The notes: generated by a model from the sequence alone, not told the origin. A DNA stretch of 64,000 bases from Medicago truncatula (GCF_003473485.1 NC_053042.1:49563762-49627761), one strand, 5' to 3'. Counted from the first letter of the stretch, positions 1 through 12,732 are shown. Program-made: numbers and translations.

Positions 1-116
1 ATGAGCCCTCAACAATTTTGAATGAACTAGCATTCACAGGGCATGAGCCCTCAACTTAAAATCAACGTGTTGAATGACAAGGCATTCACAGGGCATAAGC
101 CCTCAACGGTTTTGTC
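1..116. repeat. Short tandem repeat at window edge
   Basis: Three imperfect copies of a ~50-bp unit end in GGGCATGAGCCCTCAAC or GGGCATAAGCCCTCAAC. The core AGGGC-ATGA-GCCCT is a small inverted repeat. The array may continue left of the window. No gene is seen here. Confidence 0.6.
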
Positions 117-1571
117 AAATAATATCAAATGAAGACATAGTCAAATAAATTTGTGTCCATAATTACGTGACATAGTCAAATAATATCAAATGAAGACACC
201 ATATGTTTAAAAAGGTTAGTTAGTGATGGTTTCATTGAGGGAGGTTTATGTTCCTTTCTCACATGAGAAGAGAGAAAGGAAATTAGAAGTAAGAAAAAAG
301 ATACGAAAAAAGGATTTGAACATGAGAGAAGATAATGGGAAAAAAACTAATCATTGTGTGTTTTGTTTGTGAAGGTATAGTAAACAATGTGAGTTGTATG
401 ATAAACCTATGAGTTTACTCAAGGAGTTGTAGATTCTTTGGACAACTATTTTACCAAAAAATTAATATTTTTAAATATCTAATAAGCATATATTTATCAA
501 CCCAACATAACACATTGGCAAATTTTCATTATCATTTGCCACAAACGGCCAAAAGTAAATAAATTTGAAATAATTGAGGTTGAATGAAAAATTCACAAGA
601 AAGAGAATGACATTAAAAAATAAAATTTTAAGATTGAAAAGTTAAAGACTTAATTGCAGATTTAGTTCCATATTTTCAGCAACTCATGAATTGGTCCGTT
701 CATTTTAAAATCACTCAGCTTCACTGCTAGGAAATGCAAAATTAGGAGGAAAACTTGTGACGGAAAAAAATGAAATCCCTCATAAATTCCTTGGTTGCAA
801 AATTTAGTAACAGAATTAGAGAGGGATTTGATGTTATCCCTCACTAGTTTTTGTTTTTTTATTAGTGTTTTGGTCTCTTTCTGCTATTTTTAGATTAGAA
901 AACAATGATGTGAAATATTTTAGATGACCTTGAATTTAGTCTGATGATGTAGAATGATCAATACCCATGTAATTACATGAAAACTCCTTTAAAGTTTTAA
1001 TTTAAATATGACATATCACAATTTTTAAGTTCAAAAATCTGAAAGAGGCACCAAGACCGTGTAATTTTGAAATGGAAGGACAATTTTCGTGAGTGAGTGA
1101 AAATAGAAGAAGTAAAACTGTAATTAAGCCAAAATTAAACAAATGACATCCAAAAACTAAAAAAATAGTTCATCATATTGTTGTGAGTTTCGGGGGATCC
1201 TACATTGAGTTTGATCATCGCGTTAGATTAAAAGAAACCAAACAAGTGATTAGACACCACATCTTCACCCTAAAGCTTAAAGTAGTAGGTATATGAGTCA
1301 TATAACTTATATGTTGTTCAACATCTACTTCAATTTGATATTAAAATTAAATAAATGACATCCAAAAACTAACAAAACAGTTCATCATAATGTTCAGAGT
1401 TCAGTAACAAAAAAAAAAGTCCAGAGTTCTGATAGAGACAACAATGAGTTGGATCATCACATTATGTTAAGGTTAATCATACAATTGACAACACATCATC
1501 ATCCAAAATCTTAGTGTATTAGGTATATCGATCATCTCACTTATATATTTCTTAACATTTACTTTTGCATC
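117..1571. other. Intergenic, no gene recognised
   Basis: AT-rich sequence. Short open frames here have no recognisable domain and look random. Around 1140-1560 two diverged blocks share phrases such as ACATCCAAAAACTAA and GTTCATCAT, which suggests an old local duplication. Confidence 0.5.
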
Positions 1572-1902
1572 CAGGGACGGATCTAGACATTGGATACATG
1601 TGAGACTAAAATAGTCCACCAATGTATTAAAATTTTAAATTGTCTCTGATTGTACACTTCATTAGTCAAAATAATCCCTAACATTAAAATACTTCATTGA
1701 TATTGTCATATTGACCCTTCAATATACTTACTTATTGTCACTTTAGGGACTATTATGACTAACAAAGTACAAAATCATGAATTATTTATTACATATTCAG
1801 GGACCAAAATAACTATTACCATTTTTATAATATATATAAAAAAAATAGGGAAGGGCATGTGGGGATTTAGCCCCACATAGCTCTAACATAGATCCGCCCC
1901 TG
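1572..1902. mobile_element. hAT-like MITE with 8-bp target duplication
   Basis: The ends are inverted: CAGGGACGGATCTA on the left and TAGATCCGCCCCTG on the right (one mismatch in the outer 14 bases, counting the left A at base 6 against G). The element is flanked on both sides by the exact 8-mer TTTGCATC (1564-1571 and 1903-1910). An 8-bp duplication and a CAGGG start are typical of the hAT superfamily. At 331 bp with no coding capacity it is non-autonomous. The family assignment is inferred from duplication size and ends. Confidence 0.85.
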
Positions 1903-2554
1903 TTTGCATCTAATGTGGAACTTTAAGTCAAAATGGACACATTAACATATCTTCCTTAAGTGTAAGACTTTTTGTGTCTGTGATATGGTGACATAGTAAA
2001 GTAAGATCATCCGTAGCCACAATATTGTAGAAAAGGTGGGTTGATCGTGGTTTCATGAATGAAGATTTATTATGTTCCCATGTTTCATTAAGTGAGAGAA
2101 AGAAAAGTAGAAAAAAATATAAAAAATAAATTTGAACATGAGACAAATGATATGAGAAAGAAGTACGTATTTTGTCCATGATAATATTTACCAAAAATTT
2201 CGTACAAAGTGAAATTTTTACTAACACTTGACACAATATATGTGTTCCACCACCAAGAACTTCTTCCTCGCAATGTTAAACATAAATAACATACTATCGT
2301 TAGACTTTCTGGAGGAGCCAACACGATCGATCGACACATTTGAGAAGGAACAACCACACAAGTGAGAATGATACTGCATCTTCATCCAAAAATTTTATGC
2401 TTAAGTATTAGTTTTTTTTCCCGCTTATTAGTTAATAAACCTCCGTTGTTTTATCCCATGTTTGAATTTAACTGACACTAAATACATCATAATATTGTCT
2501 CCCTCAACTATGACGAAATTGTAATCCGTACTTAGCACGGATTCCATATTAGTA

Positions 2555-2778
2555 TATTACAATTGAATGGTGCTATATGTTTTTTTCTTACCAACGTAAG
2601 GTTCATTTGAGTGAAAGAAAATTAATCACCTTAAATAAATGATTGGAGTTTAAATCATTTAGTAATATCAATATAATATATATTACAAGTGAATGGTGCT
2701 ATATGTTTTTTTTCTTACCAACGTAAGGTTCGTTTGAGTGAAAGAAACTTAATCACCTTAAATAAATGATTGGAGTGT
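2555..2778. repeat. Tandem duplication of ~100-bp segment
   Basis: The segment starting ATTACAATTGAATGGTGC near 2557 and ending near ATGATTGGAGT (about 2651) is repeated from about 2682 to 2777 with only a few substitutions. The second copy abuts the poly-T start of the LINE fragment that follows. No coding potential is seen. Confidence 0.75.
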
Positions 2779-3657
2779 TTTTTTTTTGGTTACAAGGCCA
2801 AGAAAAAAGGAAAAAAATGCGACAATAAGAAAAAAAGAAAGCCTAAGCTTTAGGGAAGAAAATTTTCATGGCGTCGTTCCTGATCAAAGGAGAAGGTCGC
2901 TTGGAGGAGAAACATGAGTAGAAAATTCCTCATTCGAGGTGGTTCCGAGCTTAGTTAAGAAGTCAGTACATTGATTTCCTTCTCTGAGACAATGATGAAT
3001 AGAGAAGTTTCTCGAGGAAAGAATATCTTTAATGTCTTGGATTAAGACAACATAGACATGATAATTGGAAACATGATCAGTGACAAGCTTTGTTGAAAGC
3101 AGCGAATCAGAGTAGCAGACTAAAACCTCTATTTTTGATTCTATAGCCAGGAGGAGACCACGATGGATTGCAGTGAGCTCGGCAAACAAAATGTCAGTAG
3201 TTGCTGCGATGTAGCCCTAGAAACCCGAGAGATAGAGGCCAGTAGAATTCCGGATGATGCCACCATATCCAGCTTGAGTTGGAGTTCCCAAGCATGTTCC
3301 ATCCACATTTAGGACAAAACAACTGAAGTTTCCGCTGTTCCAACAACCATACAGTTTGGATGAGGAGCAGTCGCGGTATGAAAGGTGCTCTCAATCATTT
3401 CAGCCGAGCTTTGAATGTGGAAATGAATCCGAGTGAGGGACTAGGTTTCATGACTAAGACACATCTGGTTACGGTGTCTCCACGTCCACCAGAGACCAGC
3501 AAGGAAGATGGTTGAAAGCGCACCTGTTGCATTGATTTTAACCCTGCCACGCACATTTTCTTTGGAAAAGAAAACCTGATCCGTGAAGCCAAGCTTGAGC
3601 CAGATGTTTTTGCAGTATGTACAGTCTCAGAGGCAATGCAACAACGTTTCCTCAATA
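2774..3657 (-). mobile_element. LINE 3' fragment: zinc-binding RT tail plus RNase H-like domain
   Basis: Reading the minus strand, the first part (about 3655-3400) resembles the zf-RVT region of plant LINEs (ETLLHCLRDC followed by an IWLKLGF-like stretch). It runs into an RNase H-like domain (LNVDGTCLGTPTQAGYGGI, then FAELTAIHRGL, then YSDSLL, then LREGNQCTDFLTKLG). The Asp, Glu, Asp and late Asp positions of RNase H are visible. The frames are shifted against each other, so this is dead. A T-run at 2777-2786 on the + strand would be the poly-A tail of the minus-strand element. Reverse transcriptase proper is missing (5' truncation). I found no clean target duplication. Confidence 0.8.
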
Positions 3658-3660
3658 GAT

Positions 3661-4041
3661 ATTTTCAATAGATATTTTCAATAAAAGAGAATAGCTCTAT
3701 TATTATTTTGTACAAATAATGATAAATACTTTTATAGATCAAATTACTATTATATCAGATAAACACAAAAAATAAAAAGTATAATAAACAATATTTCTTT
3801 TTCATTTTGCGTTTTTGGTCGTTGTTTTTCTCTTAGCAACTATGGTTCAACTTGACTCAATAGAAACTCACACACAAGTGAAGAAGTCGGAATTCAAACT
3901 CTACTCACGATGTCCAGTTTAACATCTTTGATATTTTTATTAGTTGAATTAAGACTTGTAGACATAGTTTAAATATACTCTAGTTGAATTAAATAGTGAT
4001 TTATGTTGTTTGTGATGCTCGATTCAACTAATTAAACAGAC
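3661..4041. other. Intergenic, nothing recognised
   Basis: AT-rich sequence between the LINE fragment and the long-TIR element. A short direct repeat of AATAGATATTTTC occurs at its left edge. I see no gene or RNA here. Confidence 0.4.
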
Positions 4042-5003
4042 CAATTGAAGGTGGAGTTTAACATGGGAAAGGGAGGTTGTTTCCCACCATGGGAAAGTTT
4101 TTTTTTGTCTATTAGATCAAACAAGAAACACAATCTTATCATGGTCTATCAACACTTGATTATTTTTTCAATTTGTCTTCCACTACAATTCTCTCTCTCC
4201 AGTCTCCAGCATGCGTAAACCAACCACCAACAACATCAAACATAAAATAAAATCCTTATAATGTTTTTTGAACACGAATGGTTTACCTTTCACATGACTC
4301 ACTGCAAAATCGAAAGCAAAAACACATAAATAAATTATGAAAGGTAGTGGTGGAATTATAATAATAATCAAGAGCAATTGTTGTTCTTTTATTTATTTTT
4401 GCATATCGATTACTATTAGTGTTTTTCTTATAATCATTTTTGTTTTCTTTTTTGGAGTTTTTTTCCCTCATTGTTCTTTTGTGGGCTAGGTTTGAAAAAG
4501 GGGAAGAAAAAAAAAAAATTAAATCTTGATGGATGGATATTAGAAGCAAGAACAATACCCAAGAAAATTAAATCTTGATAGAAGAATGGAACGGTGGCTT
4601 CCGGTTTTTAGGCTGTCTAGCCAACTTATGCTTGTTTTGCTGGGCTGCTATGTTGTTCTTGTTTCTGCCATCCTTCTCGCCTTGAGAGGATTGGCTTCTT
4701 TTAATAAATTGACTTCTTTATCTTCGAAGTTATGGAAGTAACAAATGCTAGTAGCATGATCAAACTTAGACAAATTCCAGCACGATAATAAAAAATGGAT
4801 TTAACAACTTCAGCTATAGAAAAGGGATTTAAGCTTTTATGGTGGAGAGAGAAGAGAAATGTAGTGGAAGATAAAGCAAAAAAATAATCAAGTGTTGATA
4901 GACCATGATAAGATTGTGTTTCTTGTTTGATCTAATGGACAAAAAAAACTTTTCCATGGTGGAAAACAATTTCCCTATCCCATGCTAAACCTCACCCCAA
5001 TTG
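4042..5003. mobile_element. Non-autonomous element with ~165-bp inverted ends
   Basis: The left arm (about 4042-4207) matches the reverse complement of the right arm (about 4832-5003). Shared text includes AGATCAAACAAGAAACACAA and ATCATGGTCTATCAACACTT in opposite orientation. Arms this long with a non-coding ~600-bp core suggest a Mutator-like or foldback element. A 9-bp duplication could not be fixed because both ends sit in AATTGA-like sequence. The core (4210-4830) shows no recognisable reading frame. Confidence 0.7.
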
Positions 5004-5973
5004 AAATCGATTTTTGAAAGATTGTGTGGAATATCCCTTTGGTTGGTCGATAATTTTTTACCAGGGATGCTTCGCATTGTTTGTACTGAAAATCTTGTAT
5101 CATTTTTGAGTCTCCTGTGACCAGTTCAAAAGAGACTCACAAATTGTCTTAACCTGTTAACCATATTCATATGCCTCAACAGTTTTAAAGCGACTTATCA
5201 ACACTCTTAATATTTTCTTCAAACACAAGAATTAGTGATAATCTTTCTTGACTATGACGCTTCTTGAATTATTTTCATATTATCCTTTTAAAACTAGCCA
5301 GATACCGATATTATCTTATTTTTTAGCATTCAAACAAGAAATCATAACACGTACATTCATATGCTTAATAACTAATTAATCCCTAATCCAATATTCTTAT
5401 CATGTTCCTGTTGAACCACTTTGTCAGCCACCAGACTTTATCATGGGGAGGTTGGATGACCGTGTCCTATAAGGTGGCAACTAAGTAAAAGTACACGTGT
5501 CAAAATTAACATTCACTTAACTTGGTTTTTTTTTTTCTTTAAGTACTTGGCTTCTTTAGTTTTTTTACTCTCTCTATCTCTAATTATGTGATGTTTTGGG
5601 CATTTAACATGTATTAAGAAATGTAATTAATTCTATGTGTGAAGAAATATTATGATTTGTTTTACAAAATTGTCCTTAATTTAGGTCATTTACAGTTTCT
5701 CCTAATTATAACCCACAGCCATTTTCCCACCCATCAACAACACAATACAAAATTTCAAACAAGTCTTGAATTCTCATCCACTCCGCAAAAAATTCAACTT
5801 GAAGCTTTTTGGTATATAGAAACAGTAATTCCAATCAAACACTAAACGCCAAAAAAACCATTACGTTAAAACCAAACCAATTCCCTTCCCCATAAACCCA
5901 ACGAAACGGCAAAGATACTACTATCAAACACATCGTACTCCTCACTCCAGCTAATAACATAGTTCTTTACACC
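5004..5973. other. Upstream region of LysM gene
   Basis: AT-rich non-coding sequence. A CACGTG-containing ACACGTGTC motif lies near 5493. A 68-codon open frame at 5639-5845 has no recognisable domain and is probably chance. Confidence 0.4.
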
Positions 5974-5981
5974 TATAAATA
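5974..5981 (+). promoter_or_regulatory. TATA box for LysM gene
   Basis: TATAAATA lies about 90 bp upstream of the start codon at 6063, a normal plant distance allowing a ~55-nt leader. Confidence 0.6.
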
Positions 5982-6062
5982 TACACACATAGTTAACCGT
6001 TGTTTCTTCAAACCATAGGTTATATCATTTCTTTATTGATATAATATATAGCACAACGTAAC

Positions 6063-6377
6063 ATGGGTTCGTCTAGAGGTGATTCAGCATCATGGTATTG
6101 TGCAATAGCGTTATTGGGCATGATATTATTGGGATCAATAAGAGAAAGTACTGTGGCTGAATTACAAGTTAGAGGGAATAGCCTTGGTGATCACAAAGCA
6201 TGTGATGAGATATATGTTGTGGGAGAAGGTGAAACACTCAACACAATCAGTGAAAAGTGTGGTGACCCGTTTATTGTAGAGAGGAATCCACATATCCATG
6301 ATCCAGATGATGTTTTCCCTGGTCTTGTTATCAGAATTATCACTCCCACCAATACTAGGAAATTGTTGAAGACCTAG
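6063..6377 (+). CDS. Small single-LysM-domain protein
   Basis: A single exon encodes 104 residues. An N-terminal hydrophobic stretch (about residues 12-27, WYCAIALLGMILLGSI) is a likely signal peptide or anchor. Residues about 50-93 form one LysM motif: YVVGEGETLNTISEKCGD, then an N-P-H-I loop, then FPGLVIRI, the standard beta-alpha-alpha-beta layout. LysM domains bind N-acetylglucosamine polymers such as chitin or peptidoglycan. Plants carry a family of ~100-residue secreted LysM proteins without kinase domains that fits this length; their roles are poorly known. There is no kinase or GPI signal, so it is not a LysM receptor. A TATA box lies upstream. Its 3' two thirds and downstream sequence are duplicated at 18138-18692. 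Confidence 0.88.
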   Translation: MGSSRGDSASWYCAIALLGMILLGSIRESTVAELQVRGNSLGDHKACDEIYVVGEGETLNTISEKCGDPFIVERNPHIHDPDDVFPGLVIRIITPTNTRKLLKT

Positions 6378-7057
6378 ATAGAGAGCATATATTATAAGCT
6401 CAATTAATCATCTAGTAAGTTCTGTTTTTTTTTTGGTGAGTGATTGTATACAAGTTTTCTAAAGGTACAATAGGATAAAAGAAAAAGAAAATTAATGGTT
6501 TGATCTGTATTTTAATTTTTCTTTTTTTTGAGAATTTGTAATTTTATATATGTAATTATTATTATTGTTTATTGACTAAGAGATATACATCTTGGACTCG
6601 TGATTTGGTTGGTGTGGTAAGCTTGATAATTAAAGCACTTCCTCTTCTACTATTATCAATCTTCAATAAGTATAAATTGGTATACTGCATAAAGTTTGAT
6701 TAATTTGAGAAGTTTGATTAAACTCTAACATGAAAAAATCTCACCACTGTGGGTGGGAGGTTGGTGAGGGTAGGTTGTTCTGCCATGGATGATGAGAAAT
6801 TTAGAATAGTATCATGCTCTCGGTTTCTCACCAAGCCCCGCGATGTATGTATGTAGTAAGATATTTTCTTTGTTAATTAAAGTCTTTCGTCAATCTTGAA
6901 TTTAACTTACGAGGAAGGCTAGCAACACACACTTTTCAATACACTTTATTTAATTGATTAAAATTGATATGGAGTCCATCAAATTTATATGGGACCCACA
7001 TAATTTGGTGAGACTCATATGAATTTTAATCAATCAAAGAAAATGTGTTGAAAAATA

Positions 7058-7202
7058 CTCATTCCGTTTCAAAATATAAGCAAAATTCACTTTTTAGATT
7101 CATTCATTTAATGATGTATGTGGTCTATATTATGAACCACATACATCATTAAATGAATGAACCTAAAAAGTAAATTTTGCTTATATTTTGATACGGAGGG
7201 AG
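7058..7202. mobile_element. Stowaway-like MITE
   Basis: A 145-bp near-perfect hairpin flanked by TA dinucleotides. The left end CTCATTCCGT pairs with the right end ACGGAGGGAG (mismatches at bases 4 and 5). The centre pairs ATGATGTATGTGGT with ACCACATACATCAT. TA duplication and a CTCCCTCCGT-type end define the Tc1/mariner Stowaway group. Confidence 0.88.
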
Positions 7203-7275
7203 TATGTGTTAGAATATGTGTTGCTAGCATTCCTCTTAACTTATATAGTAATAATGATAGAGTGAATTTATTTTT

Positions 7276-7450
7276 GGGTCTTGTTAACGAGTGTCCTAAG
7301 GACACTCTTTAAGGATTCTTAATAAAGAAAATTATTCTTTAAAAAAGTCAAAAATTCAAATTTCCAATACATTGATTTCATAAACTTTGACAAAAACTTA
7401 CTATTTAAAGTTACTAAACAATGTTTTAAGAACACTCGTTAACATTTCCC
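7276..7450. mobile_element. Mutator-like MITE, 9-bp target duplication
   Basis: The ends GGGTCTTGTTAACGAGTGT and ACACTCGTTAACATTTCCC are inverted copies, and TTTATTTTT occurs on both sides (7267-7275 and 7451-7459). A 9-bp duplication points to the Mutator superfamily. It is 175 bp with no coding capacity. The element at 30685-30866 belongs to the same family. Confidence 0.85.
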
Positions 7451-7784
7451 TTTATTTTTTGACAAATGATAGGAGTAGATTATTTAACACATTCTCAACC
7501 TTAAATTTATATGGAACCCATGTTATTTAATAGAATTCATATAAATTTTAACATATGAAAAAGTGTGCTAAAAATATATGTTGAAGAATAGTTTGTTGTT
7601 AACACTACTCTCCATTCTTGAGAAATGATATAAGAACAACTATTTTTTAAATTGGTTGGAGAAAAAGATAATAACTAACAAATGTTTGTTAGGAGAGAAA
7701 GATAACATATTAAATTTATTGAAAAGAGAAAGTGTGTGCAAAAAAATAGGAATATATTGGTGGATTAAAGAGAAACTTAGTTTA

Positions 7785-8145
7785 CATGAACCTATTAAAC
7801 TAAATTTAAATTAACCTCAACAATGTAAATTAACGTTCAACGCCACCATCAAATAATCGTCGTTGTACAGGCATAACATATCAAGTATGAACCTTCCATC
7901 AAATCACTTACTTATATGCAATCGAGTATGGATGAAAGATGTTTTGATTCACTCTTCAATCTTCTATAGAGATTGATTGAACATACATGATTGTTTGCGG
8001 GTGAAAGAGGGTGCAATTTGAGAGTGACAATGAAATGAAATTAAGGTTTTAAGATTTTTTTTATAAAAGGGTAATTTTGGTATTATTGTAAACTTTTAAG
8101 TAAATTTAGGTGTAACGAGAAATAAATGGGGTGTCTAAGAAAAAT
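7785..8145. repeat. Dispersed ~360-bp repeat, copy A
   Basis: Shares long blocks with 23797-24172, for example CTTAGTTTACATGAACCTA-like starts, TATATGCAATCGAGTATG, and GATGTTTTGATTCACTCTT followed by AATCTTCTATA. No coding potential or clear terminal repeats were found, so the element class is unknown. Confidence 0.7.
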
Positions 8146-8712
8146 TAGAAATTCATCTTCCCTCTTATTTGTTTTTATTCTCTTTTATTTGGTTTTATTC
8201 GGATGAATTGTGTTACTTATCGGGGTAATTCCCATCCTCCCTGAGCCAGTTAGACACATGACACTACGTTGGTAAACCAAGTTGGATGAGTAGTTTAGTT
8301 ATCAGGTTCAATCCTACGGTTTTCCCTCTTTAATGTGAAAGAATTGGCTAGTTCAGTGTTATTTTACCTTGGTACGGTTTTATGTAAGGATTCAAAACCA
8401 GACCAAACTTTTCTCAAAAAAGTAATCTTAAAAAACACAAAAAAGATGAAATAGCACTCACAAAAACAACATCATCAATCAATATTTTTTTCTTTTCTTT
8501 TTTACCTATTAGAGCAATTCCAGAACCTCTTTCTCAATCAAAGTATCAATCTTTTTGTATAGTTCTTCCACCCCATTTATAAAAGATGACAACCTTAGTT
8601 TCCTTAACTCTTCACTCAACACACAAATGCTGTTTTTGGGCCAAGAACAATAATGAGAAAAGAAGAAACTTTAACATTGCATTGGTGATCGTGTTTTTGG
8701 TGTGGCAGAAAC
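8146..8712. other. Upstream region of callose synthase pseudogene
   Basis: Non-coding sequence. Around 8225-8330 lies a stretch with a B-box-like AGGTTCAATCC, possibly an old SINE, but no A box was convincing. Confidence 0.35.
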
Positions 8713-10440
8713 ATGGTTAGTACCAGTAGAACAAAGCGGATGATAAGGGAACCAACAAGGACCGTTGATGAGTTGCAAAATGAAGAAAATATTGTGGATA
8801 GTGAGATTGCTCCTTCTTCACTTTCATCTATTCTGCCTATTCTTAGAGCTGCTATTGAGATTGAGGAGGAGAATCCAAGAGTTGCTTATCTTTGTGAGTT
8901 GTTTTTTCAATTGTTTTTGCCTTTTATTTTTTATTTTTAAATAATTATCTTTCTGAGTGTGGTGAGTTTGGAAGTTATATTATATATCATGTGGATTTCT
9001 TGACCATTTTGTGTAATTATTTTAAGAAGAATAAATTTTATTGGAGTTAGGGATTGAATATCCTAATATAGAGTTGTAAAAATCTATAATCTAGACCAAG
9101 TAGAAAACACTTGAAATCTAAAGTTTGTATCACTTGTTATTGCATGATTATAAATTTTTTAGGGGGAAAAAGATTAGAAGAGCTGATAAGATATCATCAT
9201 GTATAAAAAAATATAGTTTCCAATGTTAATTCTTTTCCATGGTCATTGGAGTTGATCAAAAGAAGCTGATTCAAATTGTGAGAAGCATCCAGCACTTCCC
9301 TGCCTAATACATTAAGTAATTAATCGGTAAAGATTTGGTTGTAGAGCAACATGGAAGCACGTTTTCGAATTTCCAGTAGATAGTTGTTATTAAATAGGTT
9401 AATTAAGAACCACCGTCCATATGAAAATGAGAAATCCAATTCTGGTTGTTGAAAGGTTACTTTAACATCAAACACAATTTCAAAGTCAACAAGTTCACAT
9501 TCAATATCTAAAAAGTAGAAATGAGAAAACAGAAATCGAAACCTAACTAGTTACTTAATAAGCATGTTAAAGATGTTGTCAACCTATGTTTGCAAAAGAG
9601 TGTACTATACTGATATATTTTCTTGGTGAAATTAGGTCGTTTTCATGCATTTGAAATGGCTCATAGAATGGATCCAATGTCAAATGTGAGTGGTGTTCGT
9701 GAATTCAAGACTAACCTGTTGCACAAACTCGAAAGGGTAAAGTGAATAATTTGAATTTATCGCAATTCTTCAATATTTTGAAGGTGGTATGTTACTTCTT
9801 ATTTGTCTACAAGCTGGTTATGATGACTGTCTTGTGAATTCATTCATTCAAATATTCAATAGTACAAATCCCAGCATGATATTATTTTATCTTTTCATTT
9901 TAATACAAACTAGAATAAGGCTCAAAATTATGCTTGAGGTGTTTTGCGATTTATAAAAGGAGACAATAATCTTCAGCAGAAAAGTCCCAACAGATAGCTG
10001 TGATGCATATAGGAATTTAGATCACCACAAAGCTAAGAATGTTCGTTAAATATGTTGAACTGAATGTCGAAATACAGAGGAAGAGTAAAAGAAAATTGGG
10101 AAATTCATTATCAAAACTGAGCTATATACAAAGTTGAAATGTAATAATTGTCAACCAACTCAAGTTAACAAACCAAAATTAAAACTTTTTTTTTTAAAGG
10201 CAAAATAAATAAATAAAATACTAATATAGGCTCGAGATGTCCAAAGATTATGACAAATGCTTACAATGTCAATACAAAGCTTACAGTACTCCAATAATTA
10301 TATCAGAGGAGAATGAGAATCAACTAGATGGAACTTTATTAGAATACAAATGGAGGAAGTTACACCATAATAGAAAGAAAAAACCAAATCTAGTAGAAGG
10401 ATACTACTAGCCTAGCCATTAATTCTAAGATGATCCTCTT

Positions 10441-10890
10441 ACACCTCTCTCACCAAATTTACTTCGGATAAGGCCTAGCTGTAATATGCAATAGGCTGTC
10501 TATTATGCATCAGCACCGCCCCAATTCCTTGACTGATGCATCACATTCCACCTCAAAGAGTATGGTGAAGTTTGGTAAGGCAAACACCGGTGGCTGCGTC
10601 ATTTTCTCTTCAGGGTTTCTAAAGTTTCAGTTGCCTCATTTTCCCTATGAAAATTGTTCTTCTTGGTTAGTTCTGTCAAGGGTTTCGCCACCTTCCCATA
10701 ATCCTTGACAAATTTCCGATAATAGCTTGTGAGGCCGAGAAATCCCCTACCCCTTTCACCGTACGCGGAGCTGGCCAATCATGGATGCACTTGATCTTTG
10801 AGGGATCAACTGCTACCCCCTGACCCAATATCAAATGCCCCAAATACTATACTCTATTCTTTCTAAACTAAACTTGTGCAGGTTAGCTAC
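10441..10890 (-). mobile_element. Gypsy-type pol fragment (RT/RNase H)
   Basis: The minus strand reads, with several frame changes, LGHLILGQGVAVDPSKIKCI, then [11 protein letters not shown], then in other frames parts like [16 protein letters not shown] and GIGAVLM-NRQPIAYYS. This is the end of Ty3/gypsy reverse transcriptase and the start of its RNase H. It lies in the intron between exons 2 and 3 of the callose synthase pseudogene. Multiple stops show it is dead. Confidence 0.85.
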
Positions 10891-11529
10891 AAATGCATGA
10901 GATGCTAAAGTTTCCAGAGTCAAGGCTCTCTACATGTTGGGAAATATAAAAAGTAATGGAAAATGCTGGGAAAAAGTATAAAAATTTAGTAGGCAACAAT
11001 TGATAGAATAGCATATGAAAATGTATTAATAACTTATAATGGATAATAATAACCAGCTAGCTAGATTAACTCAACATATGTAAATATAGTTTATGAGCAA
11101 CAACATTTTTCATTTCTTAATTTCTAAAAGAAAAAAGAAAGAAAGCGCTAGTTGGTGATATATTAAATATTTTAAGAAAATATCCTGTTGGCAGGAAGAT
11201 GAGCTTACCCAGGGATATAATAATAAAAGAAGTGATGCCAAGGAGCTACAGAGTTACTACCAATTTTTCTACGAGAAGAGAATCCAGGATGGTGAAAATA
11301 CTAAAAAACCATAAGGCTTGATTGATCTTGCTTAAACTTGCTCTCTCATGTTGTGTGTATCACATGATTTTATATTTGTCTTATTCTTCTGTTGTCGCTT
11401 TTGAAGGGAGGAAATGGTTAAGAATGTTCAGATTGCAACTGTGTTGTTTGAAGCACTGAAGACTATGCTAAGTCCACAAAATATTGAGGAGAAGGTATGT
11501 TTTTCTTCATTATACATCGAAATATAGTG

Positions 11530-11716
11530 GGTCCATGAGGTCTCAGCTCAGTGGTAACAGTCCGACCTTATAATCTCAAGGTTTAAATCCCCTCATGGGG
11601 AAGGTTGTAAAATAGTGATTAGGGGAGAGCCACTTTAGTTGATGAAAATTTTCCCCCTTCCCCAATTTTTTTAAAATAAAAATAAAAATAACATGGAGAT
11701 GTACTGAGAATGTTAA
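11530..11716 (+). mobile_element. tRNA-derived SINE
   Basis: An A-box-like AGCTCAGTGGT (about 11545) and a B-box-like GGTTTAAATCC (about 11580) are spaced as in a tRNA-type pol III promoter. A T/A-rich tail follows near 11665-11690. The folded tRNA body is not intact, so this is a SINE rather than a tRNA gene. It lies just before the callose synthase segment starting 11735 and probably destroyed its splice acceptor. Confidence 0.65.
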
Positions 11717-12732
11717 TTTTTTGGCCCGACAAAAAGATATGCTGCAGATGTTGAGAATAAGAAAGGACAGTATGAGCATTATAATATCCTTCCGTTACAT
11801 GTTATCGGTGTTGAACCGGAGATCATGAAACTTCCCCAGGTTTGTATGCTGCAAACATGCATTGTCATCTTTGCTTCTGCTAATAACATTGTCTACCTAT
11901 GATTTAACTTTATAATCTTGTTTGTGTTTTTTTCCCCTATTTTCTATGAAATTATAGATTAAAGCTGCAATTGCTGCTTTAAGTAAGGTGGATAATCTTC
12001 CAATTCCTATCATTCACTCAAGACCTGATAATGATGGTTCTACAATGCCTATGGAGAGGGTTAAAAATGTGAATGATATACTCGATTGGATTGCCTCCAT
12101 TTTTGGGTTTCAGGTAATGAATATTTCCCTTCTATGTATAGTTTGCCAATGAAGAATATTGTTTATATTTAACTTTTATGTGTATAACCAGTGAATAATC
12201 TAATTTAATGTTTTGTGAATTTTGGAATAAAAAGAAAGGAAATGTGGCAAATCAAAGGGAGCACCTTATACTATTACTTGCCAATACAGACGTAAGGAAT
12301 AGGCCTGCATCTGATGAGGTAAATTATTATATCTTCAAAAAGTTTCTGTTTTAACGTAATATATTTGACGGCCAGGGTAGGGACAAATTTAAATATTTTA
12401 ATTTTATTTCTACTCATCAATCATCATATTGAGAACTAAAAATAAGTTTGTTGCAGATCCGTGAAGAAACTGTAGAGAAGTTGATGGCTACAACGTTCAA
12501 GAATTACGAGTCATGGTGTCATTATGTGCGTTGTAAATCAAATATTAGGTACTTCCACGCTTTACTATGAGTTATAGAAGTGAATATGTGTATCCTAAAT
12601 TGCACTCTCTATAATACTTATACTATAACAAGAGCTCTTTGACTCATTTTGGTATATACAACTTTTTTAACACCAGGTATTTAGATGGTCTTGACAGACA
12701 GCAATTAAAACTAATTTACGTTGCACTTTATC

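Noticed and set aside
11540..11600. Possible tRNA gene (A and B boxes)
   Set aside because: No complete cloverleaf or anticodon arm; the downstream body and tail fit a SINE.
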